A DNA stretch of 64,000 bases from Zhongshania aquatica (GCF_027257955.1 NZ_JANZNQ010000007.1:62001-126000), one strand, 5' to 3'. Numbered from the stretch's first letter, positions 36,645 through 45,990 are shown. Made by a program: numbers and translations. Notes: generated from the sequence alone by a model not told the origin.

Positions 36645-37057
36645 ATCGCTGGGTTGTACTTTTAGCGGGCGCGCTTTTTGGTGCGGGCATTACTATCTCA
36701 GGTATGGGTAACCCAGCTAAGGTCCAGAATTTTTTGGACATAGCGGGGGCTTGGGATCCAAGCTTAGCATTGGTAATGGGTACGGCCTTACTTGTGGCCA
36801 CTCCGGGGTTCTTCTGGGTTCTTAAAATGTCGTCGCCAAGATATGCCGAAAAATTTTCTTTGCCAACTAAAAAGGACATTGACGGAAAATTATTATTAGG
36901 TGCGGTTTTGTTCGGTATGGGCTGGGGGTTAAGTGGTTTGTGTCCCGCTCCTGCGCTCGTGGCAATTTTGACGGGTATTCCCAGCTTCTTTATATTTTTA
37001 GCGGCGATGTTCGCCGGAATGTTTGTATTTCGCTTTGTTCTTGAGCCCCAGAAGTGA
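36641..37057 (+). CDS. YeeE/YedE-family sulfur transporter, second half
   Basis: 138 residues with about four hydrophobic segments. Family signatures are FGAGITISGMGNPAKVQNFLD with WDPSL after it, and GMGWGLSGLCPAPAL with the conserved Cys, the second half of the YeeE pore (PmpB type). ATG 36641 overlaps the upstream stop by 4 nt, and GAGAGGG lies just upstream. No rhodanese, sulfurtransferase or persulfide dioxygenase gene is adjacent. Confidence 0.88.
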   Translation: MNRWVVLLAGALFGAGITISGMGNPAKVQNFLDIAGAWDPSLALVMGTALLVATPGFFWVLKMSSPRYAEKFSLPTKKDIDGKLLLGAVLFGMGWGLSGLCPAPALVAILTGIPSFFIFLAAMFAGMFVFRFVLEPQK

Positions 37058-37156
37058 GATGCAGTCATATAGTGCTTTGAAGCGTAATAGGCTAATATTT
37101 ACCGCTCGGGTGTCAGCAAATGCTCGTAAATAAAAATAATGATGTGGGGAGGTGGC

Positions 37157-37630
37157 ATGTCTGTTACGTGCAAGTTTAACAAAAATATAGAAGAAGTCTG
37201 GGCGGTTTTGTGCGATCCCGATTTTCGCGTAGAGCGAAGCGTTGCGCTTGGCGAGCTAAGCGCCGAATGTGACATTGAAGAAGATGGCAGTACTGTCAAA
37301 GTTCATATGGTTAGGGAAGTTGTGCGTGAGTTGCCATCGGTCTTAGCAAAGATTTTCAATCCAAAACAAACACTGGAGTTTGTTGAGAATTGGCGCTCGT
37401 GTGCAAGTGGTTGGATAGGAGAGATGTTCATTGAAGTCAAAGGGCAGCCAGTAACGTTGTCCGCCAAGATATCGCTGTTAGCTACTGGTGAAGGCTGTGA
37501 GTACAGCGTTTCTCACCGATGCAAGGCAAAAATTCCCCTAGTTGGGGGAAAAGTCGAGAAGTTTGTGCTGTCGCAAACTGATTCCGGCGCGCAGGATGAA
37601 CTTAATTATCTAAAATCAAAGTTTGCCTAG
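37157..37630 (+). CDS. DUF2505 family protein
   Basis: 157 residues. The pattern (KFNKNIEEVWAVLCDPDF at the start, a central strand-rich core and a helical end) matches DUF2505, a START/SRPBCC-like ligand-binding fold without known function. ATG 37157 has GGGGAGG about 5 nt upstream and is preferred over in-frame ATG 37139. It is convergent with dusC. Confidence 0.75.
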   Translation: MSVTCKFNKNIEEVWAVLCDPDFRVERSVALGELSAECDIEEDGSTVKVHMVREVVRELPSVLAKIFNPKQTLEFVENWRSCASGWIGEMFIEVKGQPVTLSAKISLLATGEGCEYSVSHRCKAKIPLVGGKVEKFVLSQTDSGAQDELNYLKSKFA

Positions 37631-37652
37631 TAATAGTAATGGGCAGTAGACC

Positions 37653-38624
37653 TCAGGCCGCAGCGATCGACTGATAGTCGCGATGCTCTTCAAGCGCAGC
37701 ACATAGATCGTAGGGGGTATTAAGGCGTTTTATCTGATTAAAAAGCTGCTCTGCTTCGGTGTATTCGCGACGTAAATAGCCAAGCCACTGCTTAATCGGG
37801 CCGCCAACATGCCTCGGTGCGCAGTTTGCCAGGCTATCCTCGAAAAGTGCCTCAAGTAGTAATAGTGTTGCGGGCCATTGCTGGCTCAGATATTCCTTGC
37901 CTGACGCAACGGACTTTATTTCAAGGGCGAGATCGGGTCTGGCCAGCAAACCACGGCCCAGCATTACGTCGTGGCATAAACTTTGTTGGCGGCACTCTTT
38001 AAAATCCTCTGGGCTCCAAACTTCACCGTTAGCGATAATAGGTATCGTGGTAAATTCATGTACTTTGGCGAGTTGGTGCCAGTGTGCGGGTGGTTTGTAG
38101 CCATCCATTCTTGTGCGGGCATGAATGGTTAGTGCGTTGGCACCAGCCTCACTGATGGCGCTTACAATATCAATTAGCTTGCTGTCGTCATTAAATCCAA
38201 GGCGTATTTTGGCGGTGACCGGAATTGATTTAGGTACGGCTCTGCGCATCGAATTGATGATCTGATAAAGTAGTTCCGGCTCGTCTAGCAGGACTGAACC
38301 GCCGCGGTGGCGATTCACGCATTTTGCGGGACAGCCAAAATTAGTGTCGATGCCGATAGCGCCTAGACTTGCCGCAAGCGCGGCATTTTCTGCCATTGGT
38401 CCGGGCTCGCCGCCAAGCAACTGAATATAGACAGGGGTTCCGGAAGGTGTTTTGCTCCCATTTTTAAGCTCGGGGCACAGGCGATGATAAACTCTAGCGG
38501 GCAATAACTGGTCAGTAATCCGTACAAATTCTGTAATGCAGCGATCAATGCCGCCAACGGCAGTTAGCAGCGCGCGCATACGTGCATTGACGACGCCTTC
38601 CATCGGAGCGAGGTGTATTTGCAT
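37653..38624 (-). CDS. dusC: tRNA-dihydrouridine synthase C
   Basis: 323 residues. It is an FMN enzyme that reduces uridine 16 in tRNA D-loops, using NADPH. The N-terminal LAPMEGVVNARMR, catalytic Cys in NFGCPAKCVNRHRGG, KIRLGF and the FMN-phosphate segment MLGRGLLARPDL are present, and the NFGCPA wording and C-terminal helical domain fit the DusC class. ATG 38624 is preferred; TTG 38636 adds four residues. A 9-bp inverted repeat lies just upstream. Confidence 0.92.
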   Translation of the reverse strand: MQIHLAPMEGVVNARMRALLTAVGGIDRCITEFVRITDQLLPARVYHRLCPELKNGSKTPSGTPVYIQLLGGEPGPMAENAALAASLGAIGIDTNFGCPAKCVNRHRGGSVLLDEPELLYQIINSMRRAVPKSIPVTAKIRLGFNDDSKLIDIVSAISEAGANALTIHARTRMDGYKPPAHWHQLAKVHEFTTIPIIANGEVWSPEDFKECRQQSLCHDVMLGRGLLARPDLALEIKSVASGKEYLSQQWPATLLLLEALFEDSLANCAPRHVGGPIKQWLGYLRREYTEAEQLFNQIKRLNTPYDLCAALEEHRDYQSIAAA

Positions 38625-38629
38625 AAGTT

Positions 38630-38657
38630 GGTACAATAAACAAAATGGTATTGTACC
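38630..38657. promoter_or_regulatory. Inverted repeat immediately upstream of dusC
   Basis: GGTACAATA (38630-38638) and TATTGTACC (38649-38657), perfect 9-bp arms with a 10-nt spacer, beginning 6 bp before the dusC start codon. Center-to-center distance is about two helical turns, as for a dimeric repressor; it could also be a 5' hairpin in the dusC mRNA. No regulator is identified. Confidence 0.45.
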
Positions 38658-38769
38658 TCAGCTTGCTTGACGAGAATAAACTTAGCTATGGCAATTTGAG
38701 GGTCTAAAAAGGTGTGTTTATCGTACGTAACTCACGGGTTTTTCTTTGGCTCGCAATTAGGAGTTTGAA

Positions 38770-39561
38770 GTGTTGGTAAGTTTTTTGCGTGGATTGGTGT
38801 TCGCCAGCGCCACAGGAATGGTCATGGCTGCTGTCGCCTTTCAGTTTCCATCGATGCGTGCCGTATCAGAGGAAGAGCGAATTTTTAATGCTGAGAATGC
38901 CGATTTATTCGGCGAAGATCCGTATTTTTACACGCACCTTCAGTTACGGGACTTGGCTGCTGATGAAGGGGGCGAATACGCCATTGTGAATATTGACGGT
39001 GTTGATCATCAATTGCGTTCGGGGGATATGTTGGTTGCTCCTTGTCTGGCGATCAGCCAATTTTTAAAAGACGCGGTGCTATTAGATCATTGTGGGAGCT
39101 ATGCTTTGCTTTGGCTCAATGGACGTGCTTCTGGCTCCTCCGGCATGAAACTGCGTATTGAAAGTGCTGGGGCGGTAAAGACGCCAAGGGATCGGCCGCA
39201 TATTGTTGATTTAAGAGGGGAGTCTAGTATTCAGCAATTGGTGTCTGATTACCGCCGTCGTCTGTATGATCGTCCATTGTCCTTGGTCGGTGCAGTCAAG
39301 GTGGATGTGTTAAAAAGCGAGAATTCGCGTGAATACTATATTTCTCCCGGGCGAGATAAGGCAATATTTCCAGCGCTCGCCTTGGAGCCAAAAGATAAAA
39401 TACGGGCAATTGATGGTGTGGATTTATCCGAGGGCGAGGCGCTCACGGATGTGTATGAGCATTTAGACGATAGTGAACACCTGGTGCTGACGTTGGAGCG
39501 AAATCGGGAGGATTGGGTCATTTTGCTAGACTTTGATCCATCTGACGGGGTCTTGAAATAA
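38770..39561 (+). CDS. GspC-like membrane protein with C-terminal PDZ-like domain
   Basis: 263 residues. There is one N-terminal hydrophobic helix (~5-25), a periplasmic middle region, and a C-terminal part (REYYISPGRDKAIFPALAL, KIRAIDGVDLSEGEAL, HLVLTLERN) that matches the PDZ-like end of GspC, including the Y.I.PGRD and A.DGV.L wording. The true gspC is 1.6 kb downstream, so this is a paralogue or a diverged helper that may bind the secretin GspD. GTG 38770 has AGGAG 6 nt upstream. Its role is inferred from position and domain only. Confidence 0.7.
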   Translation: MLVSFLRGLVFASATGMVMAAVAFQFPSMRAVSEEERIFNAENADLFGEDPYFYTHLQLRDLAADEGGEYAIVNIDGVDHQLRSGDMLVAPCLAISQFLKDAVLLDHCGSYALLWLNGRASGSSGMKLRIESAGAVKTPRDRPHIVDLRGESSIQQLVSDYRRRLYDRPLSLVGAVKVDVLKSENSREYYISPGRDKAIFPALALEPKDKIRAIDGVDLSEGEALTDVYEHLDDSEHLVLTLERNREDWVILLDFDPSDGVLK

Positions 39562-39699
39562 AAGTCATATCATTGAATTTACTTAATATTTTGATATTGA
39601 GTTAGATAGTATACTCTGTCACGTTGTGGCGCATAGTGCGTCTTAATGTATTGGTGTACGCCTAGAAAAATCGATTTTAAAAAATGGGGGCAGTGAGTT

Positions 39700-39873
39700 G
39701 TGAGCGAGTTTAGTAAGTGGGAATGTGTTATTTGCGGTTTTATTTATGATGAGGCTGAAGGTTTGCCGGAGGACGGTATTCCCGCTGGCACCCTGTGGGC
39801 GGATGTGCCGGAAGATTGGGAGTGTCCAGATTGCGGCATTAGTAAGTTCGATTTTGACATGGTTCCCGCTTAA
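39700..39873 (+). CDS. Rubredoxin
   Basis: 57 residues, a complete small gene. The two iron-binding knuckles are CVICG (Cys9, Cys12) and CPDCG (Cys42, Cys45), with the family's WxxDVPEDWxCP sequence between them. It is a cytosolic one-iron electron carrier; partners include alkane hydroxylase (AlkB), rubredoxin reductase or peroxide-reducing enzymes, none of which lies nearby. GTG 39700 has GGGGG ~10 nt upstream. Confidence 0.95.
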   Translation: MSEFSKWECVICGFIYDEAEGLPEDGIPAGTLWADVPEDWECPDCGISKFDFDMVPA

Positions 39874-39999
39874 GTTTGAGATTTGCTTGGTTCTGGTCGA
39901 TAGATGCTGGCTTTTTGTCGAAAAATGCGATGCCCCTGTGCCTGACCAAGCCAGCCTCTGTTACACTTCGGGGATAGATTAATAGCTAGGGGTAAATTG

Positions 40000-40167
40000 A
40001 TGAAAACAATAAAATTGTTTGGGCTGCTAAGTGTGGTTTTTTGGATCTCGGCTTGTGCGCCTGAAGTAGGCAGCGATGCATGGTGCGCAGGGCTAGATAA
40101 GAAGCCAAAAGGTGATTGGTCGGGCAATGAAACAATGGATTATGCGAAACATTGTGTTTTCAAATAA
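40000..40167 (+). CDS. DUF3012 family small lipoprotein
   Basis: 55 residues. A signal sequence ends in a lipobox (WISAC, Cys19), so the mature protein would be lipid-anchored. The remainder (APEVGSDAWCAGLDKKPKGDW, then a Tyr-Ala-Lys-His-Cys end) matches DUF3012. Two Cys in the mature part could form a disulfide. The function is unknown. ATG has AGGGG 7 nt upstream. It lies between rubredoxin and gspC. Confidence 0.88.
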   Translation: MKTIKLFGLLSVVFWISACAPEVGSDAWCAGLDKKPKGDWSGNETMDYAKHCVFK

Positions 40168-40338
40168 CATCCGCTGTATTTTAAGTAATTTATATGAGCA
40201 GTACTGGTCGCCGTGATACGACATTATTGTGACTATAAAAATGGATTGTGGTCCTCGGTGACGGTTTTGGTAAGAAAAATGTCATATTGTTCGTCTACTA
40301 TTCGGCGCTTCGCGGAAAATTTGGGGAAAGTCTGACAC

Positions 40339-41229
40339 GTGGATCGATCCGTGACATTAACAAGGTTGTTTCCTCCTCGCGCTGCAGGCTTCGTGAATGT
40401 GGTTCTATGGGCAATATTGATAGCTTGCTTAGCGAGCTTATGCTGGGATGTTTCTGCATGGCTCCGTGATCCTAGCCTTCCCGCCTCGGTTGTTACGAAT
40501 GAGCGTTTAGATGGCGATGGATCTCGGCCAAGCAGTACTTCTTACGACGTTCAGAGTTTGCTTGCGGTACCTCTTTTTGGTGTGCCGCCGGTTAGCGATG
40601 TGGTTGCTACAGAGACTGGAAAAGATATTCGCCGCAGCGCACTGAAAATTACAGTTATTGGCTTAGTTTCCGGCAATGATGAGCTGGGCGTGGCGGTGCT
40701 TCGCTACGGTAGCAAAACAAAAGCCTATAGCGTGGGTGAGAAAATAGAAGTGCCAGGGGCTGTACGTTTGCTTGCGGTGCTGTCTGACTACATTATTATT
40801 GAGAATAATCGTAAGCGCGAGAAAATAGAATTAGACAAAAAATCCGCTTTAGCAGGTATTAGTAGTGCCGCGTCGCCAAGTGCAAACGATAATACAACGG
40901 TCGATCTAAATACTCCCGAAATACGGTCCCTAATTGGCGATGCGCGCGATACTGTGCAAAATAGCCCGCTCATGCTAGCGCGGTTTTTCTCCGCAAACCC
41001 AGTAAATGAAAACGGCAAATTGCTCGGCTACGAAATTAAGCCGGGACGTGATACACGTCTTTTTGAGCAACTGGCACTCCAACCCGGTGATGTCGTGCTT
41101 TCTGTTAACGGTCAGTCTGTGGCCGATTTACAGCCCCAAGAATTGTTTAAACTCATGCAAAACACAACGTCCTTTGAGCTACTAGTTCAACGTGCGGACA
41201 CCATACTCACCAAAAGATTTGATATATGA
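40339..41229 (+). CDS. gspC: Type II secretion protein GspC
   Basis: 296 residues. It is the inner-membrane clamp protein linking the assembly platform to the secretin. A short cytosolic tail precedes one membrane helix (~17-38). The homology region is at ~95-165 (LFGVPP, then ITVIGLVSG and the YSVGEKI strand). A PDZ domain is at ~205-290 (GYEIKPGRDTRLFEQLALQ, VLSVNGQSVADL). The start is GTG with GAAAG upstream. The stop overlaps gspD by ATGA, opening a 12-gene operon. Confidence 0.92.
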   Translation: MDRSVTLTRLFPPRAAGFVNVVLWAILIACLASLCWDVSAWLRDPSLPASVVTNERLDGDGSRPSSTSYDVQSLLAVPLFGVPPVSDVVATETGKDIRRSALKITVIGLVSGNDELGVAVLRYGSKTKAYSVGEKIEVPGAVRLLAVLSDYIIIENNRKREKIELDKKSALAGISSAASPSANDNTTVDLNTPEIRSLIGDARDTVQNSPLMLARFFSANPVNENGKLLGYEIKPGRDTRLFEQLALQPGDVVLSVNGQSVADLQPQELFKLMQNTTSFELLVQRADTILTKRFDI

Positions 41230-43283
41230 AATTCTTATTACGTAAATCCTGTCTAGCCATAGGCATTTGTATTGCGCTCTCTGGCAGTGTCTCGGCGGAA
41301 ACCTTTGATTTGGACATGCAGAATGTCGATATTGGTGAGTTTATAAATACTGTCGCCAAGCTCACCGGAAAGACAATTGTTGTAGATAGTCGTGTAAAAG
41401 GCAAAATAAGTGTAGAAAGTCATCGTAAATTAGATGCTGACGAGCTTTATCAAATCTTTTTACTTCAACTGGGTGTTGAGGGCTATTCAGCCATAGAAGT
41501 CGGCGATGGCCTGTTAAAAGTTATACCTAATCAGGCAGCAAAAATTGAAGGTATTAATGTACAAGGTGACCGTTCGACAATGGGCCGAAGTGAGTCAATC
41601 ATTACCCGAATAGCTCAGTTACAAAATGCAGATGCGGATGAGTTAGTGAAGTCTTTGCGTCCGCTGGTTGATAACAAGGTTGGTGTAATCACCAGTTATG
41701 CAGATTCGAATATCATTTTAATTACTGATCGCGAATCTAACGTTCGTCGCTTGATGTCGATTGTGCAGGCCGTGAATGCGGTGGACAGCCAGTTGATGGA
41801 AACCGTGGTGCTACAGCACTCTTCGGCCGAGGAAGTTGAGCGTATTCTGACTAAAGTTCTGTCTCAGCAAACTAGAAAACGCGGCGCGGCTAAACCGGTT
41901 GTGGCGGCGGATCCGCGGACAAATACTTTAATTCTTTTTGGCGATGATGATGCGCGCTCTTATTTGCGTCGCCTTGTTGAAGACCTCGATAGCGAGGTAA
42001 GTAATCAATCGAATATTCGCGTTCACTATTTAAAGTATGCCAAGGCCGCTGATTTAGCGCCGGTCCTGAAAAGTATTAGTGATACCTTATTGAAAGGTGA
42101 TGAGGCTACTAAGCCCGCTGCGGGTTCCATGTCGTCAATGATTAATATTGAAGCTCACGATCAGACGAATTCGATTGTCCTTTCGGGAAGCCCCCATATT
42201 ATTGATGATTTAGAGTCGGTAATTAACGACCTCGATATACGTCGTGCTCAGGTTTTGGTTGAAGCCATTATTATTGAGGTGTCTGACAATCGTGCCAAAG
42301 AGTTGGGCGTGCAGTGGTTATTTAGGGGTAATTCCTCCGGTAATACACCAGCTGGCGGTATCAATTTTGGTGGTGGCGCTTCGGGAAGTAGCAGCAGTAC
42401 ACCGGGAATTATCAGCTTGCTGGCGGGAGAGGAAGCCGCTGCGGCGGCCGCCAGTACCGTCAGGGGTGCCGCATTTGGTTTGGGCAAGCTCAAAGATGGC
42501 GCATTTAGTTTTGCCGCCCTGCTGACGGCGTTGGCGAGTGATACGGAATCTAATATTTTGTCGACGCCAAGCTTGTTGACTTTGGACAATGAGGAGGCGT
42601 CGATTCTGGTCGGGCAGGAAGTTCCTGTTGTCACAGGCTCAACGGCAAGCTCAACTAATGCCAACCCCTTCCAGACCATTTCCCGTCAGGAAATTGGTAT
42701 AAAACTCTTGTTTACACCACAAATCAACGAGGGGGACGCGGTTCAGTTGAATATTGAGCAGGAAGTGTCATCGCTCAGTCGGTCGAACCAAGCGGCAGAC
42801 ATAATAACTGATAAGCGAACGATCAAAACCGCCGTATTAGTGAACGATGGTGCGACCATTGTGCTTGGTGGTCTGATTGATGACCAGGTGACGGAACAAG
42901 CAGCAAAAGTACCAATACTCGGTGATATCCCAATATTAGGTCGTCTGTTTAGAGCGGATAACACTAGTAAGGTTAAGCGTAACTTGATGGTGTTTATTCG
43001 CCCAACTATCGTTCGTGATCAGGGCACTTTGTCCGAATTGAGTGCACGAAAATATAACTATATTCGCGCAGAACAATTGGTTAAAGCTGAACAAGGAATC
43101 AATTTGTTCCCGTTCACCGAGCTGGCGGTACTACCTGAGTGGACGGGGATGGACGCGTCACCGCCGGGAATTCTGCCGAACAAGCCAGTGCCGCCGCCAA
43201 TGACTCCGGCCGAAGAAGCCGTTGAGAAAAAACTACGTGCGGCGCCGACGTCTGAAAGACAGTCCGCTCCGGTCGCTAACTAA
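41226..43283 (+). CDS. gspD: Type II secretion secretin GspD
   Basis: 685 residues. It forms the outer-membrane pore of the T2SS. Signal peptide ends at SVSA. N0 (~25-95) and three KH-like N1-N3 repeats follow (~110-380), with a Gly/Ser-rich loop in N3, then the secretin domain to ~610 (the VPVLG-type signature reads VPILGDIPILGRLFR). A C-terminal ~70-residue Pro-rich tail could bind a pilotin; no gspS gene is in the window. The start overlaps gspC by ATGA. Confidence 0.96.
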   Translation: MKFLLRKSCLAIGICIALSGSVSAETFDLDMQNVDIGEFINTVAKLTGKTIVVDSRVKGKISVESHRKLDADELYQIFLLQLGVEGYSAIEVGDGLLKVIPNQAAKIEGINVQGDRSTMGRSESIITRIAQLQNADADELVKSLRPLVDNKVGVITSYADSNIILITDRESNVRRLMSIVQAVNAVDSQLMETVVLQHSSAEEVERILTKVLSQQTRKRGAAKPVVAADPRTNTLILFGDDDARSYLRRLVEDLDSEVSNQSNIRVHYLKYAKAADLAPVLKSISDTLLKGDEATKPAAGSMSSMINIEAHDQTNSIVLSGSPHIIDDLESVINDLDIRRAQVLVEAIIIEVSDNRAKELGVQWLFRGNSSGNTPAGGINFGGGASGSSSSTPGIISLLAGEEAAAAAASTVRGAAFGLGKLKDGAFSFAALLTALASDTESNILSTPSLLTLDNEEASILVGQEVPVVTGSTASSTNANPFQTISRQEIGIKLLFTPQINEGDAVQLNIEQEVSSLSRSNQAADIITDKRTIKTAVLVNDGATIVLGGLIDDQVTEQAAKVPILGDIPILGRLFRADNTSKVKRNLMVFIRPTIVRDQGTLSELSARKYNYIRAEQLVKAEQGINLFPFTELAVLPEWTGMDASPPGILPNKPVPPPMTPAEEAVEKKLRAAPTSERQSAPVAN

Positions 43284-43284
43284 T

Positions 43285-44769
43285 ATGTCGCAGCCTCTGA
43301 CTTACGCATTTGCACGTAGTAATCGCGTGCTTGTTGAGGAGCGCGAGAGCGGCGTCTTTGATTTGTTGTGCTGTAAAGAAACCCCCGCGTCTGCTGTTGC
43401 AGAAGTGCAGAGGGTACTTGCCGGCAAGGTGTGTTTAACGCTTTGCGATGAAAAAACACTGCAAGATAAAATCAATGAGACATTTCAGCGTCAGCAGGGC
43501 GATGCAATGTCGGCAATGGGCGATATTTCTAGCGAAGTCGATCTGGATCGCCTAGCGGAAGAGATTCCAGAATCCCAAGATCTGCTTGATGCACAGGACG
43601 ATGCGCCCGTTATTCGTTTGATCAATGCACTATTTGGTGAAGCATTGAAACGTGACGCCTCTGATATTCATATCGAAACCTATGAAAAAACCATGTCGGT
43701 ACGTCTGCGTGTCGATGGCATATTACAAGAGGTGTTGACCCCCAGCAGGCGTCTGGCTCCGCTGTTAGTGTCACGTATAAAAGTCATGTCTCGGCTCGAT
43801 ATCGCGGAGAAGCGTGTTCCTCAAGATGGTCGGGTTTCACTGCGTATTGCGGGTCGCTCGGTCGATGTGCGGGTTTCTACTATTCCGTCGAATTATGGTG
43901 AACGTGTTGTTATGCGTTTACTAGACAAGCAAGCCGCACGTATCGATATTGATCAGCTGGGTATGCCAGATAGAACCCTGTCAGCGCTCAAAGATTTGCT
44001 CCAGCAGCCTAACGGGATACTCCTGGTTACCGGCCCGACTGGTTCTGGTAAAACCACAACGCTATACGCTGGCTTGATGTCGCTGAACGACCGCCGCAGA
44101 AACATCCTTACAGTGGAAGATCCCGTTGAATACGATATCGACGGAATCGGTCAGACCCAGGTGCATGCCAAGGTCGGTATGACGTTTGCCCGTGGTCTGC
44201 GTGCCATCCTTCGGCAAGATCCCGATGTGGTGATGTTGGGTGAGGTTCGTGACCAAGAAACTGCCGAAATAGCGGTTCAAGCATCCTTGACTGGTCACAT
44301 GGTGCTGTCAACGTTGCATACTAATACCGCGGTAGGCGCGGTGACACGCTTGGTTGATATTGGTGTCGAGCCCTACTTGATCGCTTCAAGCTTGAAGGGT
44401 GTCTTAGCCCAGCGCTTGGTGCGTAAACTCTGCCAACATTGCCGTCATGAAATTGTGTTAGATAAAACAGAGGCACGTTTGCTCGGTGATCCGACGCTAG
44501 AAGGGCATAAGGCCTATAACGCCGCGGGCTGCGACGAGTGTCAGCACACCGGCTATAAAGGTCGCCAAGGCGTATACGAATTACTTGTGGTTGATCGCGA
44601 GGTGGCAGAGCTAATTCACAATCGTGCGAGTGAGCAAGATATTTTGCGCAAGGTTGGCAACGACATGCCGTCGTTGATGGGCGAAGGTCGGCGGCTAGTT
44701 TTAGCAGGTCAGACCAGTCTCGATGAATTATTAAGAAGCGTACGAGAGGGCGGTGATGCCGGCCTTTGA
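43285..44769 (+). CDS. gspE: Type II secretion ATPase GspE
   Basis: 494 residues. It is the cytosolic ATPase that drives pseudopilus assembly. Walker A is GPTGSGKTTT (~249-258). The Asp box, then Walker B (DPDVVMLGEVRD, ~311) and the His box (STLHTNTAVGA) follow. A tetracysteine zinc motif, CQHC and CDEC, is at ~382-415. ATG 43285 follows the gspD stop by 1 nt; the longer open frame into gspD is not used. It overlaps gspF by 14 nt. Confidence 0.96.
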   Translation: MSQPLTYAFARSNRVLVEERESGVFDLLCCKETPASAVAEVQRVLAGKVCLTLCDEKTLQDKINETFQRQQGDAMSAMGDISSEVDLDRLAEEIPESQDLLDAQDDAPVIRLINALFGEALKRDASDIHIETYEKTMSVRLRVDGILQEVLTPSRRLAPLLVSRIKVMSRLDIAEKRVPQDGRVSLRIAGRSVDVRVSTIPSNYGERVVMRLLDKQAARIDIDQLGMPDRTLSALKDLLQQPNGILLVTGPTGSGKTTTLYAGLMSLNDRRRNILTVEDPVEYDIDGIGQTQVHAKVGMTFARGLRAILRQDPDVVMLGEVRDQETAEIAVQASLTGHMVLSTLHTNTAVGAVTRLVDIGVEPYLIASSLKGVLAQRLVRKLCQHCRHEIVLDKTEARLLGDPTLEGHKAYNAAGCDECQHTGYKGRQGVYELLVVDREVAELIHNRASEQDILRKVGNDMPSLMGEGRRLVLAGQTSLDELLRSVREGGDAGL

Positions 44770-45976
44770 GTATCGCGCCCTTGATGCAAATGGCGCTAAT
44801 AAGAAAGGGATCATAGAGGCTGATTCTGGTCGGCAAGCGCGTCAGTTATTGCGTGATCAGCAATTATTTCCCCTTGATGTAAAACAAACCCGAGAAAAAA
44901 CCCGCGCGGAAAATGCTCGTCGTAGTTTTGGTCGGTCGAGAGTCAGCATTGCTGATTTAGCGCTGTTTGTTCGGCACTTGGCGACACTTATTCAATCCGG
45001 TATTCCTTTAGAAGAAGCGTTGGCCGCGACGGCCAAGCACACGCGTAAAGCCTATTTAAAACGCGTTGTATTGGATTTAAGAGCAAGAGTTTTAGAAGGG
45101 CACTCTTTGGCAGATGGTCTAAATGAGCATCCACGGGTGTTCAATCCGGTATTCCGAGCGCTGGTCAGCTCTGGTGAAAAGTCTGGTGACTTGGGCTTAA
45201 TTTTAGAGCAACTTGCCGAATATACCGAAGACAGTCAAAAGCTGCGTGGTGTTATCGTACAGGCAGCCATGTATCCGCTCGTGTTGATGTTTGTCGCCCT
45301 GTCGGTAATCGCGGCACTAATGACTTATGTGGTCCCCAAAGTGACGGCGCAATTTGCGCATTACGACCAAGCTCTGCCACTGTTGACGCGAATACTCATC
45401 ACCTTGAGTGATGGTTTGTCTGAGAACTGGTTATACATGCTGATTAGTATTGCAGCCATTGTGTTCGGCGCAGCTTGGTGGCTACGGGATCCTGGCCGGA
45501 GGCTCAAAGCAGACAAGGTAATATTAAAAATTCCCCTTTGGGGGCTGCTAATGTTGGAACTAGATTCCGCGCGAATGCTCAGAACGCTGTCTATTCTGAT
45601 GTCGTCAGGGGTGCCGTTTTTAGAGACCTTGAAAGTGGCGTGTGACACGCTCGCGAACCAGCATTTGAAAGAGAGTATGGCAACTGTTCGTGAACAGGTG
45701 CGTGAGGGCAAGAGTTTTAGCCGCTGCTTGCAGGAAGAGGCACAACTCCCGCCATTGGCGATTTATATGATTGCCAGCGGAGAGGCTAGTGGCGAAATGG
45801 AAGCCATGACTCAGCGCGCAGCAAGTAATTTAGAGCGCGAATTACAGGCCCGAGTACAGATGTTTGTGAGTTTGTTTGAGCCCCTGTTGATAGTAGTACT
45901 GGGCGGCGTAGTGTTATCAATTGTATTGGCGATTATGCTGCCGATATTACAGTTAAATAATCTGACACAGTTCTAG
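44756..45976 (+). CDS. gspF: Type II secretion platform protein GspF
   Basis: 406 residues. It is a polytopic inner-membrane protein that couples GspE to pseudopilin assembly. Two copies of the T2SF helical domain are visible (LFVRHLATLIQSGIPLEEAL and MLRTLSILMSSGVPFLETL). Membrane segments lie near residues 170-192, 222-245 and 375-400. ATG 44756 has GAGAGGG upstream and lies within the gspE end. Confidence 0.96.
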   Translation: MPAFEYRALDANGANKKGIIEADSGRQARQLLRDQQLFPLDVKQTREKTRAENARRSFGRSRVSIADLALFVRHLATLIQSGIPLEEALAATAKHTRKAYLKRVVLDLRARVLEGHSLADGLNEHPRVFNPVFRALVSSGEKSGDLGLILEQLAEYTEDSQKLRGVIVQAAMYPLVLMFVALSVIAALMTYVVPKVTAQFAHYDQALPLLTRILITLSDGLSENWLYMLISIAAIVFGAAWWLRDPGRRLKADKVILKIPLWGLLMLELDSARMLRTLSILMSSGVPFLETLKVACDTLANQHLKESMATVREQVREGKSFSRCLQEEAQLPPLAIYMIASGEASGEMEAMTQRAASNLERELQARVQMFVSLFEPLLIVVLGGVVLSIVLAIMLPILQLNNLTQF

Positions 45977-45990
45977 GAGGTTTTACCGGT

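Noticed and set aside
39576-39620. Possible promoter TTGATA with TATACT before rubredoxin
   Set aside because: Spacing between the elements is about 13 nt, too short for a sigma-70 promoter.
42248-42679. 143-codon open frame on the minus strand inside gspD
   Set aside because: Fully antisense to a strong secretin gene, low-complexity Ser/Ala/Pro-rich translation, no ribosome-binding site.
44321-44836. 171-codon minus-strand frame across gspE/gspF
   Set aside because: Antisense to two well-supported overlapping genes; unnatural composition.
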